A stretch of DNA of 64,000 bases from Roseivirga ehrenbergii (GCF_001593005.1 NZ_LQZQ01000002.1:124001-188000); one strand, 5' to 3'; positions 26,651 through 36,185 are shown, numbered from the stretch's first letter. The notes: generated by a model not told the origin, from the letters alone. Program-made: numbers and translations.

Positions 26651-28194
26651 TGCGCCAATTCCTCCTCATATCGAGCCTGTTTCTCCTCTCTCAATTTGCC
26701 CAAGCGCAAATCGAAAACCATAAAAGGTTTGAGTTGGAATATGAATGGAGGGATGAAGACTACCTCTTAATTTCAAATGAACAGTTGGGCCTAACGTTAG
26801 TACAAGCAGATTACAGAGGGCTAAAAGAGTACACGCTATCTATTAAGCAGTTAGATACAGAGTTTAATCAGAAGTGGGAAAAGGTAGTAATGATAAAAAG
26901 GGGTTTCGAACTTTTGGGTTATCATTATGTACATGATAAAACTTACTTAATGCTTCAGGAATTTCCAAGCAGGTTCAAAATCAAAATACTGAGTATTGAT
27001 AACCGAACAGGAGATATTAAAGAGTATAACCCTAAAGAAGTTTTAGAGCTAGACATTCAAGAGTTTGAAGTTATCCAAAACACGGCTGTTATAGGCGGCT
27101 ATTTTGAATCTAGGCCCGTGGTTTTTGCGCTTGATTTAGAAAATGACAAGATTAAGACGCTCTCCAATGTTTATCAGAATGAATCCAAACTGCTTGAAGT
27201 TAGGGTTAATAATGACAGCCTCACTTTTAATGTGTTGGCAACAGAATATAACCGGGGTCGAGATCAGACCATTATGGTAAACACCTATGATTATTTAGGC
27301 AACTCTATTCGTGACTATAAAATAGAAACGCAAAAAGACTACCACCTTACATCAGCGATTTCCTCTTCAATAAACGACATTTCGCAAGTGGTTGTAGGGG
27401 TTTATTCTTATAAAGCCACAAATAGCCCAGCAGGTATATTTATCAACCATGTAGATAGAACCGGCCTGCAAACCATGAAATACTATGGCTTTGGTGAATT
27501 AGAACACTTCTTCTCTTATTTGGGAGAAAAAAAGGCCAACCGTTATAAAGAAAAGGCAGAAGCCACCAGAAAAAAAGGCAAGGAGGTCAGGTACAGGGTT
27601 CAGCCCCTATTTGCTGAAATGATTGAAGATGAAGATCAACTTGTCGTTTTTGGAGAATTTCTAAGAAGCTACAACCATGATACTGGAAGTTACGCATGGG
27701 CAGGAACAAATTATCCAACAGGGTTTAGAAGCCAAGGTGCGAATACCGATAACAACTCGCAAGAAAGAGCCTCATTTCAATTCACCCATGCCTATAGCCT
27801 TGTTTTAGATAAAAAAGGGAACATTCAATGGGACGATTGGATGGAAGTTCCGAAAGATGGAAAGGGGATTCCTGAACCTTTTGGAGACTTCAATTGGAAT
27901 GCGAACCAAGGAACCTATTTCTATTATTTTGAAAAAGAGGTTCACGCCAAGGCGATGGACGGTGAAGAAGACAATGATGTGATTGTAGATAATGTTCAAT
28001 TGAGTGACCCAGAAGACAAACTAAGATATGAGAGTGAAAACAGCTCAGGAACTTTACGTTGGTACAACAATTATTTTATCGTTTATGGCGTACAGAGCAT
28101 TCGCTCTGGAGAGAATAATGGTGAATTGAGAAAGGTTTTCTTCATCAATAAAATTTCATTAAACCCAAACCAAAAAGGAAATGGCATCGATTAA
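26650..28194 (+). CDS. Secreted hypothetical protein (514 aa)
   Basis: A signal peptide of about 19 residues ending AQA is followed by a long, mostly beta-strand protein with no cysteine-rich or catalytic motif that I recognise. Repeated patterns such as LLEVRVNNDSLTFNV and VVGVYSYKATN suggest a beta-propeller-like or sandwich fold. A charged stretch KEKAEATRKKGKEV lies near residue 303. It is coupled to the EVE gene by a one-base overlap. Similar secreted proteins of unknown role are common in Cytophagales. Confidence 0.7.
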   Translation: MRQFLLISSLFLLSQFAQAQIENHKRFELEYEWRDEDYLLISNEQLGLTLVQADYRGLKEYTLSIKQLDTEFNQKWEKVVMIKRGFELLGYHYVHDKTYLMLQEFPSRFKIKILSIDNRTGDIKEYNPKEVLELDIQEFEVIQNTAVIGGYFESRPVVFALDLENDKIKTLSNVYQNESKLLEVRVNNDSLTFNVLATEYNRGRDQTIMVNTYDYLGNSIRDYKIETQKDYHLTSAISSSINDISQVVVGVYSYKATNSPAGIFINHVDRTGLQTMKYYGFGELEHFFSYLGEKKANRYKEKAEATRKKGKEVRYRVQPLFAEMIEDEDQLVVFGEFLRSYNHDTGSYAWAGTNYPTGFRSQGANTDNNSQERASFQFTHAYSLVLDKKGNIQWDDWMEVPKDGKGIPEPFGDFNWNANQGTYFYYFEKEVHAKAMDGEEDNDVIVDNVQLSDPEDKLRYESENSSGTLRWYNNYFIVYGVQSIRSGENNGELRKVFFINKISLNPNQKGNGID

Positions 28195-28229
28195 TTGACA
28201 TGAATCGTTCCAGTAGCCAATCCTTTTAG

Positions 28230-28237
28230 TATCTTTG
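28230..28237 (+). promoter_or_regulatory. Candidate -7 promoter element of pyrR-pyrB
   Basis: TATCTTTG matches the Bacteroidota -7 consensus TAnnTTTG, ending nine bases before the pyrR ATG. No convincing -33 TTG sits at the usual distance. If real, the transcript would be nearly leaderless and have no room for a PyrR attenuator. Confidence 0.4.
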
Positions 28238-28246
28238 ACACTTGAA

Positions 28247-28795
28247 ATGCAACGCAGACTCCTTTTAGGACATCCACAACTGGCCATCACTATCGGCCGA
28301 CTCTGTCAGGAACTGATAGAAAATCACCAGAATTTTGATAATACCGTAATCTTAGGCCTTCAGCCTAGAGGCATTTTCTTTGCCGAACGTATTAAAGAAC
28401 GACTTCTAGAAATTACAGGCACAGAAATCGAACTCGGTTATTTAGATTCTACCTTTTATCGTGATGACTTCAGAAGAAGGGATTCTCCAAAACGTGCTAA
28501 CGAAACCAAAATCGACTTTCTGATTGAGGGCAAAAAGGTAATTCTGATTGACGATGTGTTTTACACAGGCCGTTCTATCAGAGCCGCAATGGATGCCATG
28601 ATTGCTTATGGTCGTCCGGCCAAAGTAGAGTTACTTGTTTTGGTAGAAAGAAAATACTCAAGGCATGTACCTATTAAGCCCGATTATGTAGGCAGACAGG
28701 TAAATACGCTTGATTCGCACAAGGTTTTGGTGGAATGGAAAGGTCAGGGCGTTGATGACGACAACATTTGGTTAATGACTAACGAAGAAGAATAA
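28247..28795 (+). CDS. pyrR: PyrR-type phosphoribosyltransferase
   Basis: The PRPP-binding signature VILIDDVFYTGRSIRAAMDA is clear, together with IGRLCQELIENH, ILGLQPRGIFFAERI and the PyrR-like tail RQVNTLDSHKVLVEW. PyrR proteins are uracil phosphoribosyltransferases and, in Firmicutes, RNA-binding attenuators of the pyr operon. The ATG at 28247 gives 182 residues, the usual size; the upstream TTG is part of the promoter-like element. It overlaps pyrB by one base (TAATG). The 52-bp upstream space shows no attenuator, so RNA-binding regulation here is unproven. Confidence 0.92.
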   Translation: MQRRLLLGHPQLAITIGRLCQELIENHQNFDNTVILGLQPRGIFFAERIKERLLEITGTEIELGYLDSTFYRDDFRRRDSPKRANETKIDFLIEGKKVILIDDVFYTGRSIRAAMDAMIAYGRPAKVELLVLVERKYSRHVPIKPDYVGRQVNTLDSHKVLVEWKGQGVDDDNIWLMTNEEE

Positions 28796-29727
28796 TGCAG
28801 GAACAGTTAAGTGTCAAACATCTTTTGGGAATCAAGGATTTAACGCCTGGAGATATTGAACTTATTTTTGAAACTGCCGATGAGTTTAAAGACGTCATCA
28901 ACAGACCCATCAAAAAAGTACCTTCCTTGCGTGATGTAACTGTCGCCAACGTATTCTTCGAAAACTCAACCCGCACTAAGCTGTCATTTGAATTGGCAGA
29001 AAAAAGGCTTTCAGCCGATATAATAAACTTTTCTTCGAGCAATAGCTCAGTAAAAAAAGGAGAAACCCTGCTTGATACGGTGAACAATATTTTGTCTATG
29101 AAAGTAGACATGATTGTAATGCGACATGCCAGCCCTGGCGCACCGCATTTTCTTTCAAAACACATTAAAGCCAACATTGTAAACGCTGGCGATGGCACCC
29201 ACGAACACCCAACACAGGCTTTACTCGATACTTTCTCCATTCGACAGAGACTAGGCGGAGTGGCAGGAAAAAAAGTAGCCATCATTGGAGATATTCTTCA
29301 CTCAAGAGTTGCCCTATCAAACATCTTTGCGCTTCAAAAATTAGGGGCCGAAGTAATGGTTTGTGGGCCAATAACGTTACTTCCAAAACACATAGCCACG
29401 CTTGGAGTGAAGGTAGAACTGAACGTAAGAAAAGCACTAGAATGGTGCGATGTAGCCAACGTGTTGAGAATTCAGCTGGAGCGCCAACAGATTAAGTATT
29501 TCCCTTCGCTGCGCGAATATTCACTTTACTACGGCATCAATAAAAAGCTTTTAGATTCGCTCAATAAAGAGATAGTAATCATGCACCCTGGGCCTATTAA
29601 TCGCGGGGTAGAACTGAGCAGTGATGTGGCAGATTCCGATCACGCCATCATCTTAGATCAGGTAGAAAATGGAGTGGCCATAAGAATGGCCGTGTTGTAC
29701 TTACTCGCTTCGCTCTCAAAAAATTAA
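28795..29727 (+). CDS. pyrB: Aspartate carbamoyltransferase catalytic chain
   Basis: PyrB condenses carbamoyl phosphate with aspartate in de novo pyrimidine synthesis. The carbamoyl phosphate motif ENSTRTKLSFE, the active-site GDGTHEHPTQALLD, and the aspartate-side HPGPINRGVE are all present. The length of 310 aa is standard. No pyrI is adjacent, so the enzyme may work as an unregulated trimer or with other partners. It is translationally coupled to pyrR, and an alpha/beta hydrolase gene follows four bases later. Confidence 0.97.
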   Translation: MQEQLSVKHLLGIKDLTPGDIELIFETADEFKDVINRPIKKVPSLRDVTVANVFFENSTRTKLSFELAEKRLSADIINFSSSNSSVKKGETLLDTVNNILSMKVDMIVMRHASPGAPHFLSKHIKANIVNAGDGTHEHPTQALLDTFSIRQRLGGVAGKKVAIIGDILHSRVALSNIFALQKLGAEVMVCGPITLLPKHIATLGVKVELNVRKALEWCDVANVLRIQLERQQIKYFPSLREYSLYYGINKKLLDSLNKEIVIMHPGPINRGVELSSDVADSDHAIILDQVENGVAIRMAVLYLLASLSKN

Positions 29728-29731
29728 AATC

Positions 29732-30703
29732 ATGAAGAAATTTTTCAAAATCATGATCATTGGCCTTTTGCTAGTGATTGCAGCATTCTATTTCTTAGTA
29801 TTGCCATACACGGTAAAACTAATTACAGATTATGACCGCTATACTTTTGATTATGTATTAAGCGACACCGCCATGATTACCAAATTTGGTATTGGCGAAA
29901 ATCGTGACCCTGCGGATTACGGCTACCCTAATTTTAAAGAAGTTGATTTTCAAACTTTGGCCGATGGTATCAACCTAAACGGCTGGTATGTTCCTGCTTC
30001 AAAAGAAGGCATTACAAAAACTTTGATGATCAATCATGGGCGTACGTCTAACCGACTAAAAACCATGAAGTACTTGGCTCTAGTGAAAGAAACAGGCCTT
30101 GACTCACGGTACAATGTTTTCATTCCTGATTTACGAAACTCAGGAAAATCAGATGATGCGGAAACAGCCTTGGGTTATGAGTTTGCCGAAGACATTACTG
30201 GCGCTATGAAAATGCTGAAAGACAATTACGGCCAAAACGAATTTGTGCTTTGGGGTTTTTCAATGGGCGCAATGGCGAGTGCCATTACTGTAAACCGACC
30301 AGACTTAGTTGAATTCGCCCAAAATGAAGGCTTAAAAGTAGACAAGCTAATCCTCGATAGCCCTTTGAGTAATATTTATGCTACCACCAAAGCAGAAAGC
30401 GAAAACATGGGAATTCCAGGCTTCATCTTCGACATGTCCTTCAATAAGTTCGATCACGTAATTGACGACTGGGGAGACAATATGAAATTTTCTTACCTGT
30501 TAAATCACAATCCACTACCTACACTGATTCTTTATGGCAATGGAGACTCTACTACGCCTGCTTCAATTTTGGAAGATGAAATAATGGGTCTCAACAATGT
30601 ACGTGCTGAACTTTTCGAAGGTGCAGACCACGTGCAACTCTATACTCGCCCAGAATACAAAGACCGATACACCCAAGCGGTGAATAATTTCTTGAGAAAG
30701 TGA
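29732..30703 (+). CDS. Membrane-anchored alpha/beta hydrolase
   Basis: Residues 7-27 form a hydrophobic anchor. The hydrolase fold follows, with the oxyanion region INHGRTSNR, VFIPDLRNSGKS, the nucleophile elbow WGFSMGAMA (Ser near 172), the acid in LILYGNGDSTTP and the His in GADHVQLY. The substrate is unknown; such proteins are often generically called serine aminopeptidase- or BAAT-like hydrolases. It starts four bases after pyrB and may ride on the same transcript, without obvious pyrimidine logic. Confidence 0.87.
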   Translation: MKKFFKIMIIGLLLVIAAFYFLVLPYTVKLITDYDRYTFDYVLSDTAMITKFGIGENRDPADYGYPNFKEVDFQTLADGINLNGWYVPASKEGITKTLMINHGRTSNRLKTMKYLALVKETGLDSRYNVFIPDLRNSGKSDDAETALGYEFAEDITGAMKMLKDNYGQNEFVLWGFSMGAMASAITVNRPDLVEFAQNEGLKVDKLILDSPLSNIYATTKAESENMGIPGFIFDMSFNKFDHVIDDWGDNMKFSYLLNHNPLPTLILYGNGDSTTPASILEDEIMGLNNVRAELFEGADHVQLYTRPEYKDRYTQAVNNFLRK

Positions 30704-30753
30704 TTCAAATTGTAAGCTGAAATAGTGAGTTTAACTTTTATTGGTTTAGTTAA

Positions 30754-31098
30754 ATGTTGTTACTTGTATATTTCTCACTTCTCTACTTCTTTTTATTTTT
30801 TCGATTTGGTTTTTTCATCCAAAAAAGGAGAAGGGAGTTCTTAAGACTCCTTACTTTTCTTAGGCAAAAAGGTGAATTATCAGATCAAGAGTACCTCGCT
30901 TTTAAGAAAGATCATAATGGACCTTTAAGGATGTTGAGCATCTTGTTTTTGCCTACAATTGAAATAAATGACTCTGCCGATTCAAATTATTATAGGTCCT
31001 TTTTAGAAAGGTCTAATAGAGTTTTAAGGCTCTATTTGGTGACTCTAATCTTTGGTATTGTTCTACTGTTTTTGATATCCTATTTATTCCCTGAATAG
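30754..31098 (+). CDS. Small two-helix membrane protein
   Basis: The 114-residue protein has a hydrophobic helix at each end (about 1-22 and 91-111) and a charged middle with KRRREFLRLLTFLRQKGELSD. The central residues should lie in the cytoplasm. No family is recognised. It follows the hydrolase by 50 bp on the same strand and has its own ATG. Confidence 0.6.
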   Translation: MLLLVYFSLLYFFLFFRFGFFIQKRRREFLRLLTFLRQKGELSDQEYLAFKKDHNGPLRMLSILFLPTIEINDSADSNYYRSFLERSNRVLRLYLVTLIFGIVLLFLISYLFPE

Positions 31099-31214
31099 GT
31101 AATACATCCTTTAAACCCTGGATATAAACGTTGAATCCGGACATATTTCGATTGTGATTACAAGTGTTTTTTTTATTAATTTAGTTAAATTACCAAGAAT
31201 AAAAATACTAAACA

Positions 31215-31355
31215 ATGACCCTAACACTCATAGCTATTACAATACTAGTAACTGCAACTGCAATTATAACAATTCTCAAAAAAGGACTTAATGAAATCAT
31301 TATGGGCCTAAAAGCAATTGAGGAGCAGTTAAAAAGAGCTAACGAAAACAAATAA
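31215..31355 (+). CDS. Candidate 46-aa membrane microprotein
   Basis: An ATG frame encodes a 46-residue protein with one helix (LIAITILVTATAIITIL) followed by KKGL, a short amphipathic segment, and a charged tail EEQLKRANENK that could form a coiled coil. It is preceded by an A-rich stretch. This topology is common among real small membrane proteins, but there is no homology to rely on. Confidence 0.45.
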   Translation: MTLTLIAITILVTATAIITILKKGLNEIIMGLKAIEEQLKRANENK

Positions 31356-31487
31356 CCTCACTGAAAGTTGGACAGAGATCTTATTTAATATGTCACCCCT
31401 AGTTTTGAAGAGCCTGCCGCAGTAAGAGCCACTCTCATTCTTAACAAAGGTTTAAAAACGGGGTTTAGGATTGAGCAATAGAAATCG

Positions 31488-31495
31488 TAATTTTG
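31488..31495 (+). promoter_or_regulatory. Candidate -7 promoter element of the CBS-domain synthase gene
   Basis: TAATTTTG fits TAnnTTTG and lies 16 bp before the ATG. A TTG at 31471-31473 is closer than the usual -33 spacing, so only the -7 box is supported. Confidence 0.4.
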
Positions 31496-31511
31496 TCAAA
31501 ACTTTTAAAAA

Positions 31512-32888
31512 ATGAAGTATTACAATTCGATCATTGAAACCATTGGCGATACGCCTCTTGTAAAGTTAAACTCCGTAACCAAGGGTATTCCGGGCACCAT
31601 TTTGGCCAAAGTAGAATATTTCAACCCAGGGAATTCTATGAAAGATAGAATGGCGGTCAAGATGATTGAAGATGCCGAAAAAGCTGGCTTAATTAAGCCA
31701 GGAGGAACAATTATAGAAGGTACTTCTGGTAACACAGGAATGGGTTTGGCCTTAGCTGCCATTGCCAAAGGTTACAAATGCATTTTCACTTTAGCCGATA
31801 AGCAGTCGCAAGAGAAGATGGACATTTTGAAGGCAGTAGGTGCCGAAGTAATTGTTTGCCCTACTAACGTTTCGCCAGATGACCCTCGCTCCTACTATTC
31901 AGTAGCCAAAAAATTAAACGCTGATATACCAAATTCATACTATCCAAACCAGTACGACAACATGTCGAATTCTGCGGCTCATTACGAAACTACTGGCCCA
32001 GAAATTTGGAGAGATACTGAAGGTAAAATCACTCACTATGCGGCTGGTGTTGGCACTGGCGGTTCAATGTGTGGTACTTCAAAATACTTGAAAGAACAGA
32101 ATGCAGATGTGGTAACAGTAGGAATTGACACTTACGGTTCGGTATTCAAAAAATATAAAGAGACAGGTGTTTTCGATGAAAAAGAGATCTACTCTTACTT
32201 AACGGAAGGTATTGGTGAAGATATTCTACCGAAAAACGTAAACTTCGATCTGATCGATCACTTTGTGAAAGTAACAGATAAAGACGGGGCAATCATGACC
32301 CGTAGACTGTCGCGCGAAGAAGGACTGTTCTGCGGTTGGTCTTGTGGTTCGGCAGTTGCCGGAGCCTTAGAGTGGGCCAAAGAAAACATGAAAGAGGACG
32401 ATGTAATGGTTATTATTTTGCCTGATCATGGTACTCGCTACTTGGGCAAAGTATACAATGATGACTGGATGAAGGCACGTGGTTTTATTGAAAACCGTGC
32501 ATTCGAAACCGCTGCCGATATAATGAGCCACCAAAATGGAAATGGTAAACTGACGACTATTGCTCAAACGGCTACCGTTGCCGAGGCCATTAAATTGATG
32601 ACCTCCAAAGGAATTTCTCAGTTGCCAGTGGTTAATGGCGATGAGTTTGTTGGAAGCTTGGTTGATTCTAAGCTTTTAGCACACATGATTGATGATGCTG
32701 ACGTAAAAGGCAAATCAGTTTCTGAAATAATGGACAAGCCTTTCCAGTTCGTTTCGCCTGATAATACTTTAGATGTGTTGTCTTCAGTAATTACCAAAGA
32801 TAACCCAGCGGTAATGATTAGAGATAAAGCCAACGAAGTACACATCATCACAAGACACGATTTGCTACAAGCCATGGCGAGTAATTAG
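31512..32888 (+). CDS. PLP-dependent cystathionine beta-synthase/cysteine synthase with CBS domain pair
   Basis: The fold II PLP domain (about 1-320) has the Schiff-base lysine at Lys44 in GNSMKDR and the cofactor phosphate loop GTSGNTG at 70-76. The C-terminal part (about 335-458) is a Bateman pair of CBS domains (ISQLPVVNGDEFVGSL, DIMSHQ, IMDKPFQFV). The enzyme either makes cystathionine from serine and homocysteine or cysteine from O-acetylserine; the domain layout matches bacterial CBS. It lacks the heme domain of animal CBS. CBS domains imply allosteric control by an adenosyl ligand. It stands alone and is closed by a strong terminator. Confidence 0.93.
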   Translation: MKYYNSIIETIGDTPLVKLNSVTKGIPGTILAKVEYFNPGNSMKDRMAVKMIEDAEKAGLIKPGGTIIEGTSGNTGMGLALAAIAKGYKCIFTLADKQSQEKMDILKAVGAEVIVCPTNVSPDDPRSYYSVAKKLNADIPNSYYPNQYDNMSNSAAHYETTGPEIWRDTEGKITHYAAGVGTGGSMCGTSKYLKEQNADVVTVGIDTYGSVFKKYKETGVFDEKEIYSYLTEGIGEDILPKNVNFDLIDHFVKVTDKDGAIMTRRLSREEGLFCGWSCGSAVAGALEWAKENMKEDDVMVIILPDHGTRYLGKVYNDDWMKARGFIENRAFETAADIMSHQNGNGKLTTIAQTATVAEAIKLMTSKGISQLPVVNGDEFVGSLVDSKLLAHMIDDADVKGKSVSEIMDKPFQFVSPDNTLDVLSSVITKDNPAVMIRDKANEVHIITRHDLLQAMASN

Positions 32889-32913
32889 GATTCATTCCAC
32901 GATTCAAAAAATG

Positions 32914-32948
32914 AGACCGACTTAGAAATGTTCTGAGTCGGTCTTTTT
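32914..32948 (+). terminator. Terminator of the CBS-domain synthase gene
   Basis: AGACCGACT (32914-32922) pairs perfectly with AGTCGGTCT (32936-32944) and is followed by T-rich sequence. Confidence 0.9.
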
Positions 32949-33057
32949 GTTTCATCTTAGTAGGGTGAAAAAATAAATTTAATAAGCCACAATAAAAATA
33001 ATCCTAAAGGGTTTCTCTATTATATGGTATGGCAGATACTGTATGTTTTGGTTGAAG

Positions 33058-33087
33058 AAAGGGATTGTCAGAAAGGCGATCCCTTTT
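33058..33087 (+). terminator. Second, orphan terminator-like hairpin
   Basis: AAAGGGAT (33058-33065) pairs with ATCCCTTT (33079-33086) and is followed by TTAATTTTT. No gene lies between it and the preceding terminator 110 bp upstream. Confidence 0.6.
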
Positions 33088-33223
33088 AATTTTTATTACC
33101 CCATTTTCATAATTTAAACCGCACAAACCCCTCTCATTGAATACTTAACAATAGCTTTATGAGTTCAAATTTGGTAGAATGTATTCTATCATCAATCTTT
33201 AACCAACCATAATTCGAATCACC

Positions 33224-34000
33224 ATGCCTAAAGGATTTCTAATAGACCAAGACGGAGTTATTTATGTTGAGAACAGATTGATTCCGGGTGCTGACAAATT
33301 CGTAGAGTTACTTCAAAAAGAAAATATTCCCTTCACTTTTATGACTAATAACAGTCAGCGAAGCCCTTTGGATGCCGTACGAAAATTAGAAAAACTTGGT
33401 ATTCATGTTGAAGAAAAGAATGTATACACCAGCGCCATGGCTACCGCTCATTTTATGGGGCAGCAATTCCCGAACGGAACTGCCTATGTGTTAGGAGAAG
33501 GTGGTTTGATTTCGAGTTTACATGAACATGGTTTTACCTTGGTTCAAAATGACCCTGACTTTGTGGTAGTAGGTGAAGGCATCAACTTCACTTTAGAAAT
33601 GGTGAGAAAGGCGATTGATTTTATCCTTGGTGGTTCCAAATTCATTGCTACAAATCTGGACCCCTCGCCTAGAAAAACGGGTTGGAACAATTTAGGCATT
33701 GCTAGTATTGTGGCCATGATTGAAGCGGCAACAGGAAAAGTAGCCTTTACCGTAGGCAAACCTAGTCCGGTAATGATGCGGCAAGCCAGAAAGCACATTG
33801 GCTTGGCTACAGACGAAGTCACCGTAATTGGTGACACGCTAGCTACCGATATTCAAGGCGGAGTACAAGTGGGTTATAACACTATTCTTACCTTGTCAGG
33901 AATGTCAAAAAAAGAGGACTTAAACGATTTCCCGTTTAAGCCCGATATGGTTGTTAATTCGATTGCGGATATAAAACTGCCACTTCCGTGGTGGAAATAG
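33224..34000 (+). CDS. HAD-IIA sugar phosphatase (NagD-like)
   Basis: Motif I is DQDGVIYVENRLIPGA at the N-terminus, motif II the threonine in FMTNNSQRS, motif III the lysine in FTVGKPSP, and motif IV GDTLATDIQGG. The C2a cap and length of 258 aa match NagD/AraL-type phosphatases that hydrolyse small sugar phosphates or nucleotides in the cytoplasm. The first motif has Gln between the two Asp residues, an allowed position. It is monocistronic and convergent with the stress protein gene. The substrate is unknown. Confidence 0.92.
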   Translation: MPKGFLIDQDGVIYVENRLIPGADKFVELLQKENIPFTFMTNNSQRSPLDAVRKLEKLGIHVEEKNVYTSAMATAHFMGQQFPNGTAYVLGEGGLISSLHEHGFTLVQNDPDFVVVGEGINFTLEMVRKAIDFILGGSKFIATNLDPSPRKTGWNNLGIASIVAMIEAATGKVAFTVGKPSPVMMRQARKHIGLATDEVTVIGDTLATDIQGGVQVGYNTILTLSGMSKKEDLNDFPFKPDMVVNSIADIKLPLPWWK

Positions 34001-34012
34001 ATCTTATGTAAT

Positions 34013-34834
34013 CTATTCCGGCATAATCATCAAGGGCATCGGAATGTCCATCACCAATCGTTTGGTTTCACTTCCACGTGCAATTCTATCTATAAAACTA
34101 TGATGGCGTGAAATCATAACGAGTAAGTCGATATTTTCTTCCTTGGAGAATGCCAATAAACCATCTTCCACATCGTAGTCTCTTTTGAAGTGAAAAGAGT
34201 GATTTACCTTTTTCAAATATTTCTCTAAGCTTTTAGCGATTTCAATTTCATCATGCTCCAAGTCTTTATCTTGATCGATATGAATAACAGATAAATGAGC
34301 GAAAAATGCCTTCGTTAATGCAATTACAGGTTCAATGGAATGGGCAGCAGGGCTGTGTTTATAATCACCGGACATTGCAATTTTCTTCATTTTAGTAATG
34401 TCCGCATCTTCAGGTAGTGCTATAACAGGACATTCCACATTTTTAATCACCGTATAGGCATTGCTTCCCATAAATACTTTTTTAAGCCCAGAAGCCCCAT
34501 GAGTTCCCATAATCACATAAGCTACATCATGTTTTTCAAGAACATCGGTTAAGGCGCTCAAGAGTAAGCCTGCGGTTATTTCAGTGCTATACTTTACACG
34601 GTCGAGCTCAGGTGTTTTCTTAATAAAATTGGCCATACTCGACTCAGACGCCTCTTGCAAATCATCTATCATTGAGCCTACTATTAACGGAGTGCCATCT
34701 GTAGTAGCCACAGGCAGCATAAAGGAATGAAGTAAAACCAATTCCATATTCATGCGTTCGGCTACCATTATGGCATTTTTTAACGCATTTCGAGAGCAAT
34801 CAGAGAAATCTATTGGAACAATAATCTTTTTCAT
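34013..34834 (-). CDS. Tandem universal stress protein
   Basis: Two UspA domains occur in one chain of 273 residues. The first (KKIIVPIDFSDCSRNALKNAI, VIMGTHGASGLKKVFMGSNAYTVIKNVECPV) has the ATP-binding G-x2-G-x9-G(S/T) pattern. The second (KKIAMSGDYKHSP, LLVMISRHHSFIDRIARGSETKRLV) is more divergent. The ATG at 34834 is chosen over a GTG eight codons upstream, because MKKIIVPIDFS is the classic Usp start. It acts in cytoplasmic stress responses; the trigger is unknown. Confidence 0.92.
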   Translation of the reverse strand: MKKIIVPIDFSDCSRNALKNAIMVAERMNMELVLLHSFMLPVATTDGTPLIVGSMIDDLQEASESSMANFIKKTPELDRVKYSTEITAGLLLSALTDVLEKHDVAYVIMGTHGASGLKKVFMGSNAYTVIKNVECPVIALPEDADITKMKKIAMSGDYKHSPAAHSIEPVIALTKAFFAHLSVIHIDQDKDLEHDEIEIAKSLEKYLKKVNHSFHFKRDYDVEDGLLAFSKEENIDLLVMISRHHSFIDRIARGSETKRLVMDIPMPLMIMPE

Positions 34835-35012
34835 AATAATGTTTTTTATAGTTAACACGCTAAGTATTAAATCGTTTTATAAATCTAGAGTTGATGACTG
34901 ATATGAAAATACAGACCTTCTAGATTCTATATCCAAGGTATGTTGGTATCTTTAACTTTGGCCTGACAGGCATCAGTAAGAAATATGATTCTCGTCATTA
35001 TTTTAGAAACGC

Positions 35013-36113
35013 ATGGAGATTCCCTTCTTAGACCTTAAGCGACAATACCTTTCCATAAAACCAGAGGTTGATGCTGCGATTCAATCGGTAATTGACGAAC
35101 ATCGCTTTATTGGTGGAGAAGTAGTTTCAAGTTTTGAAAAAGCCTTTGCCAAAGCCCACAAAGTGAAGTATTGCATTGGGCTAGGAAATGCCACCGATGC
35201 GCTTTTTGTGATTTTGAAATCTTTGGGAATAGGAAATGGAGATGAAGTGATTGTTCCAGCCCATGGTTGGCTCTCCGCTGCCGAAATGGTTTCACTCAGC
35301 GGTGCCACACCCGTCTTTGCCGATGTTGAAATGAAGCGTTTTGGCTTAGACCCCATAAGTGTAGAAGAGAAAATTACCGCGCGAACGAAAGCCATTATCC
35401 CCATTCATTTGTATGGACAAATCTGCGAGATTGAAGCTTTGGCCGAACTCGCAAAAAAGCATAACCTGTACTTGATAGAAGATGCCGCCCAAGCGCACTT
35501 TGCAGAAAAGGACGGAAAAATGCCAGGCAGTTGGGGCATTGCTTCGGCCTTCAGTTTTTACCCCAGTAAAATCCTCGGGGCCTTTGGCGATGGCGGTGCA
35601 ATACTCACCAATGATGATATTTTCGCAAACCAGTGCCGAATGTTTGCCAATCATGGCGGTCTATCCAAGAACGACCATCAGGTAAAAGGCATTAACAGCA
35701 GACTTGATACACTTCAGGCCGCTGTGCTCAATGTCAAACTGAAATATGTTGGGGAATGGATTGAAGCCCGAAACCGAATTGCTAAAAGGTATTCAGAGGC
35801 ATTCGCAGCTATTGAGGGAATCATTACACCAGCAGTAAATGAAACTGAGACGCACAACTTTCATATTTACTGTATTCGTACTAAAAGAAGAGATGCGCTA
35901 AAAGCACATTTGCAGAATGCCGGAATTTCAACTGAAATTCACTACCCATTGGCCAGTCCATTGACTCCGGCCTTTAATTCGAATGACTGGCTTGAAAATT
36001 TCCCTAATAGTTCTCAGCTTCAAAACGAAGTGCTTTCAATGCCCATTTATCCAGAATTAACAGAAGCTGAAATAGGGTATATTATTGAAAAGGTAAAGGA
36101 ATTCAAACAGTAA
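35013..36113 (+). CDS. DegT/DnrJ/EryC1/StrS-family sugar aminotransferase
   Basis: This is a PLP-dependent fold I enzyme for amino-sugar synthesis on NDP-sugars. It shows IPFLDLKRQY at the start, GLGNATDALF, the aspartate in LIEDAAQAH, and the Schiff-base lysine in SFYPSKILGAFGDGGAI. NSRLDTLQAAVL and HFHIYCIRT-like NFHIYCIR complete the family pattern. The length of 366 aa is normal. It stands alone rather than in an O-antigen cluster, so the sugar cannot be predicted. Confidence 0.93.
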   Translation: MEIPFLDLKRQYLSIKPEVDAAIQSVIDEHRFIGGEVVSSFEKAFAKAHKVKYCIGLGNATDALFVILKSLGIGNGDEVIVPAHGWLSAAEMVSLSGATPVFADVEMKRFGLDPISVEEKITARTKAIIPIHLYGQICEIEALAELAKKHNLYLIEDAAQAHFAEKDGKMPGSWGIASAFSFYPSKILGAFGDGGAILTNDDIFANQCRMFANHGGLSKNDHQVKGINSRLDTLQAAVLNVKLKYVGEWIEARNRIAKRYSEAFAAIEGIITPAVNETETHNFHIYCIRTKRRDALKAHLQNAGISTEIHYPLASPLTPAFNSNDWLENFPNSSQLQNEVLSMPIYPELTEAEIGYIIEKVKEFKQ

Positions 36114-36185
36114 GAATACCCCGTTATTTAGGTCGTCAACTGATTAATTATCTAATAATAACTGTTTTATAGTTTTCTATCCTGA

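Larger units (their letters stand above)
32889..33223. other. 335-bp intergenic region with two terminator-like hairpins
   Basis: Besides the terminator of the upstream gene, a second hairpin lies at 33058-33087. The remaining sequence is AT-rich with no coding potential. The leader of the HAD gene occupies the right end. Confidence 0.6.
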
